From: Firmicutes bacterium M10-2
Lineage (GTDB): Bacteria; Bacillota_I; Bacilli_A; Erysipelotrichales; Erysipelotrichaceae
Assembly (NCBI GenBank): GCA_000403415.2
Contig: KE159702.1
Span: 1 to 62,220 of the forward strand
Reading direction: 5' to 3'
Length of the DNA stretch: 62,220 nt
The translations under genes and the position numbers were made by a program. Below are positions 45,218 to 54,998 of this stretch, piece after piece. Positions within the stretch are counted from its first letter, which is position 1; each line of letters begins with the position of its first letter. The notes under the pieces are model-generated. The model did not search any database and was not told where the DNA came from. It worked only from the letters and a program-made list of their open reading frames with translations.

Positions 45218-48200
45218 TGGAATTTTCCCCAGCTCAAATTCGAACGATTGAATCCCGGAATAAGAATGTGGTCGTTTCCGCAAGTGCCGGATCCGGAAAA
45301 ACCTCGGTCCTTGTAGAGCGCCTATCCCGTCTTGTGATCGAAGATCAGATTTCCATTGCTTCCATACTGGCTATGACATTTACCGAGGATGCCGCAGCCG
45401 AAATGAAAGCACGACTGAAAGTCCGTCTCTCTCAGCTAGAACAAACGCCTTACGTCCTTGATCAGCTGGCGCTCCTCGAGCAAGCGGATATTTCCACAAT
45501 CGACAGCTTCTGCTACAAGATCGTGCAGACATATTACTATAAGATTCCGATTTCTTATACGATGAGCCAACACGTGGACAACGGAACGTATCGCAATCAG
45601 GCATTCGAACAAGCTTTGCAAAAAGCGAATGCAGCCATGGATCCGGAAGATCTTGCGCAATTAAATTTATATTTTCACGCTTTTCAATCGAGTGACGAAA
45701 ACTTCTTAACGGCTATCGAACGCTTTCTTGCGTTTGCGAACGCAAAGCCGGATCCCTTAAAATGGATGACATCTTGCAGCACCCAAAACCCTCATACCGA
45801 AAAGTGGTTTTTATCCTTTTTCAAAGAGCGGATCAAAGCAATGTACGATATGGCGTGCGAAATGTTTGACTGGGTGCACGAGATGGAGTTTTCGAAGATC
45901 AAGACTCAGCAGGATAACGAAGAATTGTTTTTATCGAAGCAAATGTTTTTAAAACGTTGCCTGGAAGATCTTGAAAATGAAGATTATCCGGTATTTCGCG
46001 ATCATATGATTGATATGATTGATCACACCAAACGGTTCCCGAAATCGATCAATAAGCACAGCTGCAAAGAAATTGCCGAAGAATATAAAGAAATGGAAAC
46101 GGAGATCGTAGAGTGTTTATTTTCCATGGAGCAATTTAAAAGCGATGAAGAAAGCAATCAGAAGATACGAAATTTATTTATTCGCCTTTGTATTCTCGTT
46201 TACAAATTTTTTCAAGAGGAAAAACGCACTCTTGAAATTCTGGATTTCAATGATATGGAACATTTTGCCTATGACTTGCTTCAGGATCCGTTAATTCAGG
46301 AAGAAGTTCGCTCTAAATACGAAATGATTTTGGTTGATGAATTTCAAGACACCAACGAACTTCAGGAAAGCATCATTGCCTGCATCGAGCGCGGCAACAA
46401 CGTATTTCGTGTCGGTGATCTTAAACAATCCATCTACGGTTTCCGGCAAGCTAAACCTTCCATCATGCTTGCCCATATGAAAAAAGAGGATGAAAAAAAC
46501 GAAACACTTGTATTAAGCGACAATTACCGCTCATCGGCTTCAATCATTGCTTTTAACAATGAATTTTACGAAAAAATCATGAACACATCGTTTTTGGAAT
46601 CACAGTTTTCAAGTCAGGATATTGCTCACATAGGAACGTCCAAACAAAACGAGGATCCGCAATATCCGGTCCGTTTTCTTTTTACCCAATACGAACCGTA
46701 TGCAATTGATCATGGATTGTCCAAGATCGAAGCAAAAAAACAGCATCGTCGGCATCGGGTGGATCTGATTGCGAATGACATTTTGAAACATCATGCGAAA
46801 GGGGTTCCATATCGATCTATGTGCATTTTGACACGTACTCATAGTAGTCACGAAATGCTGAAAGAAGGTTTGGAAGCATATGGGATTCCGGTGCTTGCGG
46901 AAATCAGCCATGGATTTTATACGAATCATGCTATACAAATTATTTTGGCTACTTTGCAGGCTATACTGGATCCGGCAAACGATATTGCTCTTGTCGGTAC
47001 TCTTTGTTCGCCTTTATGCCAAGTTCAACAGGAACAGCTTGCCCGTCTTTGCACTAATAAAGAAAAAGGTGTTCCGATCTATCATTTTGTCAAAGATGAA
47101 TCGTTTATGGAAGCATTCTTCGATTTGAGATCGTTTGCTTCTTTGCCTTTGCCGACGTTGCTGCGCCGTCTTTACAACTACAATTCATTTTATTATCAAT
47201 TTACATCGGGACAGGATAAAACGAATTTAGACCTTTTATTAGAGAAAGCGATACAATATCCAAATGCTCATGATCTTGCCGGTTTTATTCGGGAAATCAG
47301 CCAGGAAGCGGATCTCGATAAAACGAGCGAAGCTTTTTCTTACGGAAAAGAGGAGGATGTTGTCAAAATCAAAACAATGCATCACGCCAAAGGTTTGCAG
47401 TTTCCTATCGTATATATTCTTTCCCAGCAGGAAAGCCGAGATATGAATGCCGGAACTCCGATCTTATTTGATGAGCAGCTCGGTATTGCTTTACGGTCTT
47501 TAAACAAGGATCGATCGATCAGTCGCCCATCCAGAGAAACGATTGCGTTCCAAACGAAAAAGTTTCACGATGAATTAGCGGAAGAAATGCGAGTTTTGTA
47601 TGTAGCGACTACAAGAGCAGAAGAAGAGCTGATTATTGTAGATTCGATCAAATCTTTGGATATGTATCGTTATCCTCTTAACGAAAGAGCGCTGCTGCAA
47701 AAAAGGAGTTATACAAGTTGGCTTCTGCACACCTATTTAAATGAGCCAAGTCGTGTATTTGTGCTTGACGAGATCAAGGATTTATACGTACGTGAACAAA
47801 TCAAGAAGAAAAAAGGATATGCGTCGCCTTTAAAGCTGTACGAAAAAAAAGAAACGCCTATTTTTTCCCAAACGGCTTCCCAAGCAAAAACCGAAACCCA
47901 TTGGATGCCTGTTTCTTTGAAGAAAAACACGAGAACTTTACGTGGAACACTGCTTCATGAAATTGTAGGAAATATTCCTTATCCGTATGAAAAAGAACGG
48001 ATCCTGGCATTTGCCAAAACGAGAAACCAGACTCTTTCGGCGTTAGACATGGAACAAATTCTTTCATTAAACGAAAACGACCTTTATCGACAATGGATGA
48101 AAGAAGAGCATGAGTTCGAATGCGCGTATTCGGTTATGGAAAACGATCAGATTATTCACGGATATATGGATTTGGTGATTTTCGAAAAAGAAGCAACCAT

Positions 48201-48372
48201 TATCGTGGATTTCAAGAGTGACTATGTACAAGAAGAAAAAGAGCTGATTGCACGCTATATTCCGCAGCTGAGCGTATATCGACACGCGATGAAGCAAATT
48301 ATTGTCAATCGGCCGGTCAAGACGTTTATCTATTCGTTTTATCTGCAAAATATGTGTGAAATATGTGAATGA
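45217..48372 (+). CDS. addA: AddA/RexA helicase-nuclease
   Basis: The 1,051-residue protein is the UvrD-type helicase and nuclease subunit. Walker A is SASAGSGKTSVL (around 21-32), Walker B/motif II LVDEFQDTNELQ, motif IV-VI regions VKIKTMHHAKGLQFP and LYVATTRAEEELI. The C-terminal PD-(D/E)xK nuclease has GYMDLV and IIVDFKSD, so it is intact. I start at the ATG at 45217 behind AAAGGAGAG. The pair would process DNA ends for RecA. Confidence 0.94.
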   Translation: MEFSPAQIRTIESRNKNVVVSASAGSGKTSVLVERLSRLVIEDQISIASILAMTFTEDAAAEMKARLKVRLSQLEQTPYVLDQLALLEQADISTIDSFCYKIVQTYYYKIPISYTMSQHVDNGTYRNQAFEQALQKANAAMDPEDLAQLNLYFHAFQSSDENFLTAIERFLAFANAKPDPLKWMTSCSTQNPHTEKWFLSFFKERIKAMYDMACEMFDWVHEMEFSKIKTQQDNEELFLSKQMFLKRCLEDLENEDYPVFRDHMIDMIDHTKRFPKSINKHSCKEIAEEYKEMETEIVECLFSMEQFKSDEESNQKIRNLFIRLCILVYKFFQEEKRTLEILDFNDMEHFAYDLLQDPLIQEEVRSKYEMILVDEFQDTNELQESIIACIERGNNVFRVGDLKQSIYGFRQAKPSIMLAHMKKEDEKNETLVLSDNYRSSASIIAFNNEFYEKIMNTSFLESQFSSQDIAHIGTSKQNEDPQYPVRFLFTQYEPYAIDHGLSKIEAKKQHRRHRVDLIANDILKHHAKGVPYRSMCILTRTHSSHEMLKEGLEAYGIPVLAEISHGFYTNHAIQIILATLQAILDPANDIALVGTLCSPLCQVQQEQLARLCTNKEKGVPIYHFVKDESFMEAFFDLRSFASLPLPTLLRRLYNYNSFYYQFTSGQDKTNLDLLLEKAIQYPNAHDLAGFIREISQEADLDKTSEAFSYGKEEDVVKIKTMHHAKGLQFPIVYILSQQESRDMNAGTPILFDEQLGIALRSLNKDRSISRPSRETIAFQTKKFHDELAEEMRVLYVATTRAEEELIIVDSIKSLDMYRYPLNERALLQKRSYTSWLLHTYLNEPSRVFVLDEIKDLYVREQIKKKKGYASPLKLYEKKETPIFSQTASQAKTETHWMPVSLKKNTRTLRGTLLHEIVGNIPYPYEKERILAFAKTRNQTLSALDMEQILSLNENDLYRQWMKEEHEFECAYSVMENDQIIHGYMDLVIFEKEATIIVDFKSDYVQEEKELIARYIPQLSVYRHAMKQIIVNRPVKTFIYSFYLQNMCEICE

Positions 48373-48377
48373 AATGT

Positions 48378-48406
48378 TTGAAATCTCAGTTCATCTATAA
48401 TACAAT
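48378..48406 (+). promoter_or_regulatory. Promoter of the purine permease gene
   Basis: TTGAAA (48378-48383), a 17-nt spacer and TACAAT (48401-48406). An overlapping TATAAT (48396-48401) is an alternative -10. The leader to the ATG at 48433 is too short for a purine riboswitch. Confidence 0.55.
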
Positions 48407-48432
48407 TATCGACGTAACGAAAAGGAGATTTT

Positions 48433-49767
48433 ATGAATAGCTTAAACAAATTCTTCAAGCTTGAAGAAAAACACACAAATGTAAAGACTGAGTTGCTTGC
48501 CGGTCTGACAACGTTCCTTGCGATGGCGTATATTCTGGGCGTCAATCCAAGTGTTCTTGGCGATGCAGGAATGGATGTTCCTTCTGTGTTCATGGCAACT
48601 GCACTTTCTGCGGCTGTTGCTTCGATCTTGATGGGATTAATCGCAAACTATCCGGTAGCTCTTGCAGCCGGTATGGGTGTGAATGCATTATTTGCTTATA
48701 CAATTTGCGGCCAAATGGGAATGAGCTGGCAAGCTGCTTTGGCTGGGGTCTTTTTGAGTGGTTTGATTTTCGTTGTGATCTCGGTAACGGGAATCCGCAA
48801 GAGGATCATTGACGCGATTCCGGTCCAATTAAAACTTGCGATCGGTGCCGGTATCGGATTCTTCATTGCGTTTGTCGGATTTAAGAATGCAGGAATCATT
48901 GTGGCAACTGAATCGACAGCTGTCGGATTGGGAAACTTCGCAGATCCTACGGTACTGCTGGCTGTTGTCGGTCTGTTGATCACAATTGCCCTTGTGGTTA
49001 AGAAAGTTCCTGCAGCTGTATTTGTGAGCATGGTCATCACAGCAATTATCGGAATCATTTGCGGTGCATTTGGTATTGACGGAATGCCGGCATTGCCTGA
49101 TTCTTGGACATTGAACTTTAATATGAGCACAGCGGGTGCATTTGCCAGCGGATTCGGTGAACTGTTTGCCAATCCGATGAATGCGATTGTGATCATTTTC
49201 TCTTTCTTGTTTGTCGATTTCTTCGATACGGCCGGTACGCTCGTTGCGATCGGAAACGAAATCGGTCTTGTCAATTCAAAAGGTGAACTGGAAGGAGCGG
49301 AACAAGCGCTTCTTGCCGATTCGATCGGTACTGTATTCGGTGCTGTATTAGGTACTTCAACGGTAACCAGTTTCGTTGAATCAACTTCCGGTGTCGGTGT
49401 CGGCGGACGCACAGGTCTTACCGCAATTACGGCCGGTGTATTGTTTGCTTTATCGATCTTTATTTCTCCTCTGCTGCTTTCAGCGATCACGAATGCAGTG
49501 ACTGCTCCGGCTTTGATCATTGTCGGTGTTATGATGGCGCAGCAGTTGAAAGGAATCGAATGGAACGATATGATTTATGCTGTATCTACATTCATCACAG
49601 TAATCGGCATGATCTTAACATACTCGATTTCAAACGGTATCGCATTCGGATTTATCGCTTACGCAATCGCGATGCTTGCTTCAGGAAAAGCAAAAGAAGT
49701 TCATATTACAGTTTGGATCCTTCTTGTGATCTTTATTCTGTACTTTGCAACTCCATACTTTATGTAA
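48433..49767 (+). CDS. Purine permease, NCS2/AzgA family (PbuG-like)
   Basis: The 444-residue protein has about 13 membrane helices and family motifs LLAGLTTFLAMAYILGVNPS, GMGVNALFAYT and DFFDTAGTLVAIG. AzgA-type members import hypoxanthine, guanine or adenine by proton symport. It would supply bases for hpt. AAAAGGAG precedes the ATG. Confidence 0.92.
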   Translation: MNSLNKFFKLEEKHTNVKTELLAGLTTFLAMAYILGVNPSVLGDAGMDVPSVFMATALSAAVASILMGLIANYPVALAAGMGVNALFAYTICGQMGMSWQAALAGVFLSGLIFVVISVTGIRKRIIDAIPVQLKLAIGAGIGFFIAFVGFKNAGIIVATESTAVGLGNFADPTVLLAVVGLLITIALVVKKVPAAVFVSMVITAIIGIICGAFGIDGMPALPDSWTLNFNMSTAGAFASGFGELFANPMNAIVIIFSFLFVDFFDTAGTLVAIGNEIGLVNSKGELEGAEQALLADSIGTVFGAVLGTSTVTSFVESTSGVGVGGRTGLTAITAGVLFALSIFISPLLLSAITNAVTAPALIIVGVMMAQQLKGIEWNDMIYAVSTFITVIGMILTYSISNGIAFGFIAYAIAMLASGKAKEVHITVWILLVIFILYFATPYFM

Positions 49768-49770
49768 CAA

Positions 49771-49800
49771 AAAAAGCTCCGACTCGGAGCTTTTTATTTT
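49771..49800 (+). terminator. Terminator after the purine permease gene
   Basis: AAAGCTCC (49773-49780) pairs with GGAGCTTT (49786-49793), loop GACTC, followed by TTTTTATTTT. Confidence 0.88.
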
Positions 49801-49828
49801 CTTACGTGCACTTCACGATTCGATTCGT

Positions 49829-49834
49829 TATAAT
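49829..49834 (+). promoter_or_regulatory. -10 box of rho
   Basis: A consensus TATAAT lies about 75 nt before the rho ribosome site. The -35 region is weak. The leader carries the palindromic TAATGATCATCATTA (49887-49901) next to the AAAGGAGGG ribosome site. Confidence 0.5.
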
Positions 49835-49916
49835 GTACAAGAAGAATTAATATTTCTTTTCATCTTTCTAATTTTTGTTTTTCAAATAATGATCATCATT
49901 AAAGGAGGGTTTTTCC

Positions 49917-51326
49917 TTGATTCAAATTGAAGGGACATTGGAAACATTTCATCAAGGGTTTGGTTTTATCCGGACGGAAGAGGGGGATGTTTTTACAGAT
50001 AGCGCTTTTATCGTAGCGTATCATTTAAAAAATCATGATTATATCGTGGGTGAGGCAGAAATGGATCCGGAAGGCCGTTCGAAATTCATCCTCAAACAAA
50101 TTACCAGCGTCAATCGCATCCATGTGGAACAAATCGATATTGCCAAAGCGCAAAAAGAACTGCAAGAAAAGAAAAACCGCGAACGGGAACATGCACATGG
50201 AATCTTAGAAGTTATGGATAAAGGTTTCGGCTTTCTGCGTCAGGAAAACTATTTATCCGGAGAGGATGATGTATATGTTTCCGAATCCAAGATCAAGGCG
50301 CTGAAATTGCGAACAGGAGATGCGATCGAAGGTGTCGCTTCTCCAAAACACGGTCAGAATGCACGGGCCTTGGAAAGTGTTTCCAAGGTAAATAATCATA
50401 CAGTCAAAGAATGTTTGAGCCGCAAACGTTTTGACCAGTTGACACCGATCTTTCCGAATGAAAAAATCAAGCTCGAAACACTCAAAAACAACTTTGCCGG
50501 CCGTATCGTCGATTTGTTTGCACCGGTAGGCTGCGGACAGCGTGGAATGATTGTTGCGCCTCCGAAAGCCGGAAAAACGACTTTGCTGGAGATGTTCGCA
50601 CAATCGATCTTAAAAAACCATAAGAATATTTATTTGATCGTTTTGCTTATTGACGAAAGACCGGAAGAAGTCACAGCATTTAAAGAGATGGTGCTTGAGG
50701 CGGCCGGAGAAAATAAAGACCATGCAGAAGTTATTTATTCGACTTTTGACGAACAGCCTTCTCACCACAAAAGAGTGGCCGAAATGGCTTTGGCCAGAGC
50801 GAAATCTCTTGTAGAGTTCGGTGAAGATGTAGTTATCTTGCTTGATTCGATCACTCGTCTTTCCAGAGCGTACAACTTAATCGTTCCTTCTACGGGAAAA
50901 GTTCTGTCCGGTGGTCTGGATCCAAATGCGCTCTACGGTCCGAAACGATTATTCGGTGCGGCACGAAATTTACGTGAAGGCGGTTCTTTGACTGTAATCG
51001 CCAGCGCATTGGTCGATACAGGCAGCCGTATGGATGAAATGATCTTTGAAGAATTTAAAGGAACAGGCAATATGGAATTATATCTGGATCGTACATTATC
51101 GGAACGTCGTATTTATCCGGCAATCAATATCCAGCGTTCCTCTACACGTCATGATGAGCTTCTTTTAAGCAAAGATGCGTATACTGTCGAAGAAATGATC
51201 CGTCGCGAATGGCTGACCGGGAATGTCGTTGACGATACGATAACCGTTTTAAAAGGATTGAATTCGACGCGTTCGAATAGCGTGCTCTGCAAAGCTCTTT
51301 TGGAATCCAAAAAAACAAAAAGTTAG
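49917..51326 (+). CDS. rho: Transcription termination factor Rho with two N-terminal cold-shock-like domains
   Basis: Rho is the hexameric RNA helicase that ends transcription at unstructured RNA. The 469-residue protein has the ATPase core with Walker [12 protein letters not shown] (about 214-224), [26 protein letters not shown] and the secondary RNA site in [17 protein letters not shown]. The N-terminus is odd: the usual helical Rho_N domain is absent and residues 4-48 ([20 protein letters not shown]) repeat the canonical cold-shock domain at 93-142 ([17 protein letters not shown]). The start is TTG at 49917, 7 nt after AAAGGAGGG. Confidence 0.95.
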   Translation: MIQIEGTLETFHQGFGFIRTEEGDVFTDSAFIVAYHLKNHDYIVGEAEMDPEGRSKFILKQITSVNRIHVEQIDIAKAQKELQEKKNREREHAHGILEVMDKGFGFLRQENYLSGEDDVYVSESKIKALKLRTGDAIEGVASPKHGQNARALESVSKVNNHTVKECLSRKRFDQLTPIFPNEKIKLETLKNNFAGRIVDLFAPVGCGQRGMIVAPPKAGKTTLLEMFAQSILKNHKNIYLIVLLIDERPEEVTAFKEMVLEAAGENKDHAEVIYSTFDEQPSHHKRVAEMALARAKSLVEFGEDVVILLDSITRLSRAYNLIVPSTGKVLSGGLDPNALYGPKRLFGAARNLREGGSLTVIASALVDTGSRMDEMIFEEFKGTGNMELYLDRTLSERRIYPAINIQRSSTRHDELLLSKDAYTVEEMIRREWLTGNVVDDTITVLKGLNSTRSNSVLCKALLESKKTKS

Positions 51327-51342
51327 AAATTTTTCTAACTTT
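51320..51342 (+). terminator. Left copy of the duplicated rho terminator hairpin
   Basis: AAGTTAGAA, loop ATTT, TTCTAACTT, plus one T. This 23-bp segment recurs exactly at 51534-51556. The A-run just left of it gives a U-run for leftward transcripts, so this copy can serve the convergent kinase-like gene. Confidence 0.85.
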
Positions 51343-51533
51343 CAGGCTGTTGACAAAGTCGATTTTTCAAATCGGCTTTGTCACAGCTTTTTATTTTTCT
51401 CCCACAAATGAATAAAAAAAGAGCAATTTGAGGTATTTAAGTACCTAATATTACTCTTTTTTTAGACCTTTTTACCCACTTTTATTTTATTGAAATTTAA
51501 TTTTTTCAAAATAGGTAGTTTGTCAACACTCTG
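51343..51533 (+). mobile_element. 191-bp terminator-targeting miniature element, copy 3
   Basis: Same sequence, length and orientation as the copies at 24162 and 36263. It lies between exact 23-bp copies of the rho terminator hairpin, in the gap between the convergent rho and cytidylate-kinase-like genes. Confidence 0.9.
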
Positions 51534-51560
51534 AAGTTAGAAATTTTTCTAACTTTTTTC
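51534..51560 (+). terminator. Right copy of the rho terminator, with U-run
   Basis: Exact repeat of 51320-51342 followed by the original run of T. It overlaps the last codons of the convergent kinase-like gene. Confidence 0.85.
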
Positions 51561-52160
51561 TTTTTGATAATAAAGACCTGCCAAAAATTCAATGGCTTCC
51601 TGGGGAGTCTTTTTCGACGTATTGATCAATACATCATAATCATCCACATCTCCCCATTTTCGGTTCGTGTAATATTCGTAAAACCGCGCTCTTCTTCGAT
51701 CCGTATCAAGTACTTCCTTTCGCGCACGATCGGCAGGTACATTGTACTCTTCGATAACGCGCTTGACGCGATCTTCCAGATCGCCGTAGCAGTATACGGA
51801 AATCAAATTCGGTTCATCTTTTAAGATGACGTTTGCACACCGTCCGACGAGCACCATGCTCTCTTTTTGGGCAAGATTTTTCATGATTTCCTTTGCGGTA
51901 TCGAATACTTTCGTCGAAAGACTCAGTTCGGTCAAAAATTTAATTCTATGCTGCATTTTCCCACTCAAAGAATACAATCCGGCTTCATTAAGGTTTTGAT
52001 CGGTAAAAAAAGTCGGGGATACATTCAACTTTTGGGCCACTTGTTCTAATACTTCCTTGTCATAGTAGGGAATATGCAGTTTTTTTGCAAGTTGACGACC
52101 AATCTCCCGTCCGTAAGACCCATATTCGCGAGAAATAGTCACAATGATCTTCTTATCCAT
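51549..52160 (-). CDS. Cytidylate kinase-like family protein
   Basis: The 203-residue protein opens IIVTISREYGSYGREIGRQLAKKL, the modified P-loop of the cytidylate-kinase-like family, and contains VLVGRCANVIL and RARFYEYYTNRKWGD. Members are common in Clostridia and Erysipelotrichia, often without a defined substrate. GAGGATGG precedes the ATG. It converges with rho, and its 3' end lies in the duplicated terminator of element copy 3. Confidence 0.85.
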   Translation of the reverse strand: MDKKIIVTISREYGSYGREIGRQLAKKLHIPYYDKEVLEQVAQKLNVSPTFFTDQNLNEAGLYSLSGKMQHRIKFLTELSLSTKVFDTAKEIMKNLAQKESMVLVGRCANVILKDEPNLISVYCYGDLEDRVKRVIEEYNVPADRARKEVLDTDRRRARFYEYYTNRKWGDVDDYDVLINTSKKTPQEAIEFLAGLYYQKEKS

Positions 52161-52364
52161 AATCCATCCTCAAAAACTAAATTTATATTACCATTTTATC
52201 ATAAATAATTTATTCTTTTTCGTAAAATTCAATAATATGGATAAGAAACAATAAGAGGATAAGGAAAGTTGATTTTCATGCGATGGAGATTCATCGCCTT
52301 GCATGGTCATCTGATCGCAATCGAATAAACAGAGGAAGAAAAAGTTGTTTCCTCTTTCCACGAA
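52161..52364. other. Intergenic region without a supported gene
   Basis: I see only small stems, such as GCGATG/CATCGC (about 52280-52297) and GAGGAA/TTCCTC (about 52332-52354). Short reading frames here have no convincing ribosome site or family resemblance. Confidence 0.5.
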
Positions 52365-52409
52365 AAAACACATAAAGAAACTTTTTTAAGTGTTTTCTTT
52401 ATGTGTTTT
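52365..52409 (-). terminator. Strong bidirectional terminator
   Basis: A 16-bp perfect stem (52365-52380 with 52394-52409; AAAACACATAAAGAAA) with U-runs on either strand. It lies 117 bp beyond the 100-aa protein gene on the minus strand. Confidence 0.8.
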
Positions 52410-52525
52410 CAACTTGTTTAACCTCAGCAGATCTTTTATGGAGCTGATCTAAATGCTGATTTTCGATATATTTATGTATCCCTTTGCGAAGCAGTTTGAT
52501 AGCGATATTCAATCAAACCGAAATT

Positions 52526-52828
52526 TTAAACTTTTTGATTGGCTTGCGCGTATGTTCTACGTTCAGGACTTAAGTTATCGACATAATACCGGATGGTCAG
52601 TGCGCCGGCTACTTTCGTACGAATTTTCGGCTCGACGATATATCCGTCCCCTTCAAGCATTGAGGCAACCATGGCTCTGCAGCAACTATTTAAGTTTTTT
52701 ACGCCAGGTTCACATTCATTCATAAACTCTTTTGCATTCAATTCAATATAAAGCCACATTTTATCATGTGCTTCTTGTTTACATTCCTGAATACGGTTCA
52801 TATACTGGTCTTGCGTCCATTTTTCCAT
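52526..52828 (-). CDS. Hypothetical protein, 100 aa
   Basis: I do not recognise a family. The 100-residue soluble protein (begins MEKWTQDQYMNRIQECKQEA) has four cysteines, including NSCCRAM, and a C-terminal part with VAGALTIRYYVDNLSPERR. GGGAGGAACG precedes the ATG, a good ribosome site. It is separated from proA by about 100 bp with no clear promoter motif beyond an AT-rich stretch. Confidence 0.7.
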   Translation of the reverse strand: MEKWTQDQYMNRIQECKQEAHDKMWLYIELNAKEFMNECEPGVKNLNSCCRAMVASMLEGDGYIVEPKIRTKVAGALTIRYYVDNLSPERRTYAQANQKV

Positions 52829-52926
52829 ATCCGTTCCTCCCTTTCCGCACTATAATACACATTTTTATTGGGTTTGGCAAATTCGGGCATATACACAAAA
52901 TTTGAAAGCGTTTTTTGTCGCTTTAT

Positions 52927-54174
52927 TTATGGTCGAACTTGTCCGTTGCCTAAAATAATAAACTTTGTGGTTGTCAAAGCCAACAATCCCATTGGCCCTC
53001 TTGCGTGCAGTTTCTGAGTGCTGATTCCGATCTCAGCCCCAAAGCCGAATTCAAAGCCATCTGTAAATCTTGTCGATGCGTTCACATACACACAAGCTGC
53101 ATCGATTTCATTTAAAAATTTTTGCGCATGCTCGTAATTATTGGTTAGGATCGATTCTGAATGTCCTGTATTATAATGGTTAATGTGCTCAATGGCTTCA
53201 TCCACACTCTTAACCGTTTTGATAGATAGCTTTAATGCCAAGTATTCCTTACCCCAATCTTCCTGCGTGGCGCAGGCAATGGTCGGATCAAAAGACACGA
53301 TGATTTCATCTCCGACTAGCTCTACTTCTTTTTCGCGAAGTCTTTCGATCAATTTAGGCATTAACGCATCAATTATATTTTCATGTACGACGAGCGATTC
53401 CAAAGCATTGCATACACCAATACGTTGTGTTTTCGCATTAAGGATAATTTCAATGGATTGATCAAGATCGGCACTTTCATCCACGAAAATATGACAGTTT
53501 CCTGTTCCTGTTTCAATGACAGGGACTGTACTGTTCTCCACAACTGCACGAATCAGTCCGGCGCCTCCACGAGGAATGAGGACATCCAAATATCGATCTT
53601 GTTTCATCAGCTCGATCGTTGTTTCACGAGAAGTATCTTCCACTAAAAGCAGGCAGTCCGGGTCGATTTCCATATCGGCCAAAGTTTGACGTAAACAGCG
53701 AACAATCGCCTGAATGGAATGAATCGCATCTTTGCCTCCTTTTAAAATCACGACATTTCCGGTCTTGAAACAAAGTCCGAAAGCATCGGCCGTTACATTG
53801 GGGCGAGCTTCGTATATGATCCCAACTACGCCAAGAGGAACGCGCTTCTGACCGATCATCAAACCATTCGGCCTTTTTTTCATTCCAAGCACTTCTCCAA
53901 TCGGATCATCAAGCTTTGCGATTTGTTCAAGACCGATTGCGATCTGATCGATACGTCCTTCATCCAAATATAATCGGTCCAATAGTCCGGCATTCATTCC
54001 GTGCTCTTTTCCCATCTCCATATCGATCTTATTCGCCTCTATGATCATAGGTGCTTTTTCACGCAGATCGCAAGCTGCTTTTTTTAATGCTTCGTTTTTT
54101 GTTTCAGTCGGCAATGAAGCCACATGTTTTTTTGCCTTTTGAGCTCTTTGTCCCAAATTTTCAATTTCTGTCAT
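52927..54174 (-). CDS. proA: Gamma-glutamyl phosphate reductase
   Basis: ProA reduces gamma-glutamyl phosphate to glutamate semialdehyde for proline synthesis. The 415-residue aldehyde dehydrogenase-like enzyme has GVVGIIYEARPNVT, VILKGGKDAIHSI, and the catalytic Cys in TQRIGVCNALESLVVH. I use the ATG at 54174 behind AAAGGAG; a TTG two codons upstream overlaps the proB stop. No proC is present nearby. Confidence 0.95.
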   Translation of the reverse strand: MTEIENLGQRAQKAKKHVASLPTETKNEALKKAACDLREKAPMIIEANKIDMEMGKEHGMNAGLLDRLYLDEGRIDQIAIGLEQIAKLDDPIGEVLGMKKRPNGLMIGQKRVPLGVVGIIYEARPNVTADAFGLCFKTGNVVILKGGKDAIHSIQAIVRCLRQTLADMEIDPDCLLLVEDTSRETTIELMKQDRYLDVLIPRGGAGLIRAVVENSTVPVIETGTGNCHIFVDESADLDQSIEIILNAKTQRIGVCNALESLVVHENIIDALMPKLIERLREKEVELVGDEIIVSFDPTIACATQEDWGKEYLALKLSIKTVKSVDEAIEHINHYNTGHSESILTNNYEHAQKFLNEIDAACVYVNASTRFTDGFEFGFGAEIGISTQKLHARGPMGLLALTTTKFIILGNGQVRP

Positions 54175-54176
54175 TT

Positions 54177-54989
54177 TCAAGCTCCTTTCTTAAAAAATGT
54201 CCCCAGATTTTCTCCATCAATCAGTTTATGAATGATATGAAAATCCTTTCCATTTGCGATAATCATATCACAACCATGATCCATACACATTTGGGCCGCT
54301 TTGATTTTTGTGGACATACCTCCTGTTCCCACATTTGATCCGGTTGTTCCTTTCGCCATGTTGAACAACGATTCATCCAGTTGTTCAACAAATTCAATAA
54401 ATTGTGCATTCGGGTCAGTGTGAGGATCGTTCGTAAACAATCCGTCAATATCCGATAATAAGATCAATAGATCGGCTTGAGAGAGCCGGGCCACCGTAGC
54501 ACTAAGCGTATCGTTATCCCCGAATTCGATTTCTTCCGTAGCAACCGTATCGTTTTCATTGACGATTGGAATCACATTCAGCTTTAAAAGTTCATCAATC
54601 GTATTCCGTGCGTTTTTTCTTGAAATCGGATCGCTTGTCGTATAATTTGTCAGAAGAATTTGCGAAGCGGTTTGATTGTATTCATTGAATAGCTTTTGAT
54701 AGATCATCATCAATTTTGCCTGACCAATGGAGGCACACGCTTGTTTTAAAGCGAGATTATCCGGTTTCTTATCGAATCCCAAAAGTCTTGATCCAACCAT
54801 GATGGCTCCTGAAGAAACGAGGATAACTTCTTTTCCGCGATTGAGCAAGTCACTTAGTTCCCGCACCAAAACTTCAATTTTGATAAGGTCCAAATGGCCT
54901 GTTTCCGGATGAGTCAGAGAGGAAGATCCGATCTTGATCACGATTCGTTGTTTTTCTTTTAAATTCTTTCTTGCATCTATATTTTCCAT
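54177..54989 (-). CDS. proB: Glutamate 5-kinase
   Basis: ProB phosphorylates glutamate in the first step of proline synthesis and is usually feedback-inhibited by proline. The 270-residue protein is the amino acid kinase domain alone (IVIKIGSSSLTHPETG, VSSGAIMVGSRLLG, SDIDGLFTNDPHTDP, GTGGMSTKIKAA); the C-terminal PUA domain is absent. It starts 9 bp after the GH3 gene, so it is in the same transcript. Confidence 0.95.
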   Translation of the reverse strand: MENIDARKNLKEKQRIVIKIGSSSLTHPETGHLDLIKIEVLVRELSDLLNRGKEVILVSSGAIMVGSRLLGFDKKPDNLALKQACASIGQAKLMMIYQKLFNEYNQTASQILLTNYTTSDPISRKNARNTIDELLKLNVIPIVNENDTVATEEIEFGDNDTLSATVARLSQADLLILLSDIDGLFTNDPHTDPNAQFIEFVEQLDESLFNMAKGTTGSNVGTGGMSTKIKAAQMCMDHGCDMIIANGKDFHIIHKLIDGENLGTFFKKGA

Positions 54990-54998
54990 ATTTTTACC

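Noticed and set aside
48373-48432. Purine riboswitch before the purine permease gene
   Set aside because: The leader from the predicted transcription start to the ATG is under 30 nt, and no conserved purine-aptamer core is present.
48696-49520. A 274-codon open frame opposite the purine permease gene
   Set aside because: It is a mirror of a membrane-protein gene with strong codon bias. The translation is Pro/Thr/Ile-rich low-complexity sequence without a ribosome site or family resemblance.
52280-52330. Very short open frame (MRWRFIALHGHLIAIE) as a possible small toxin
   Set aside because: It has only 16 codons, no clear ribosome site and no membrane helix; a small GCGATG/CATCGC stem explains part of it.
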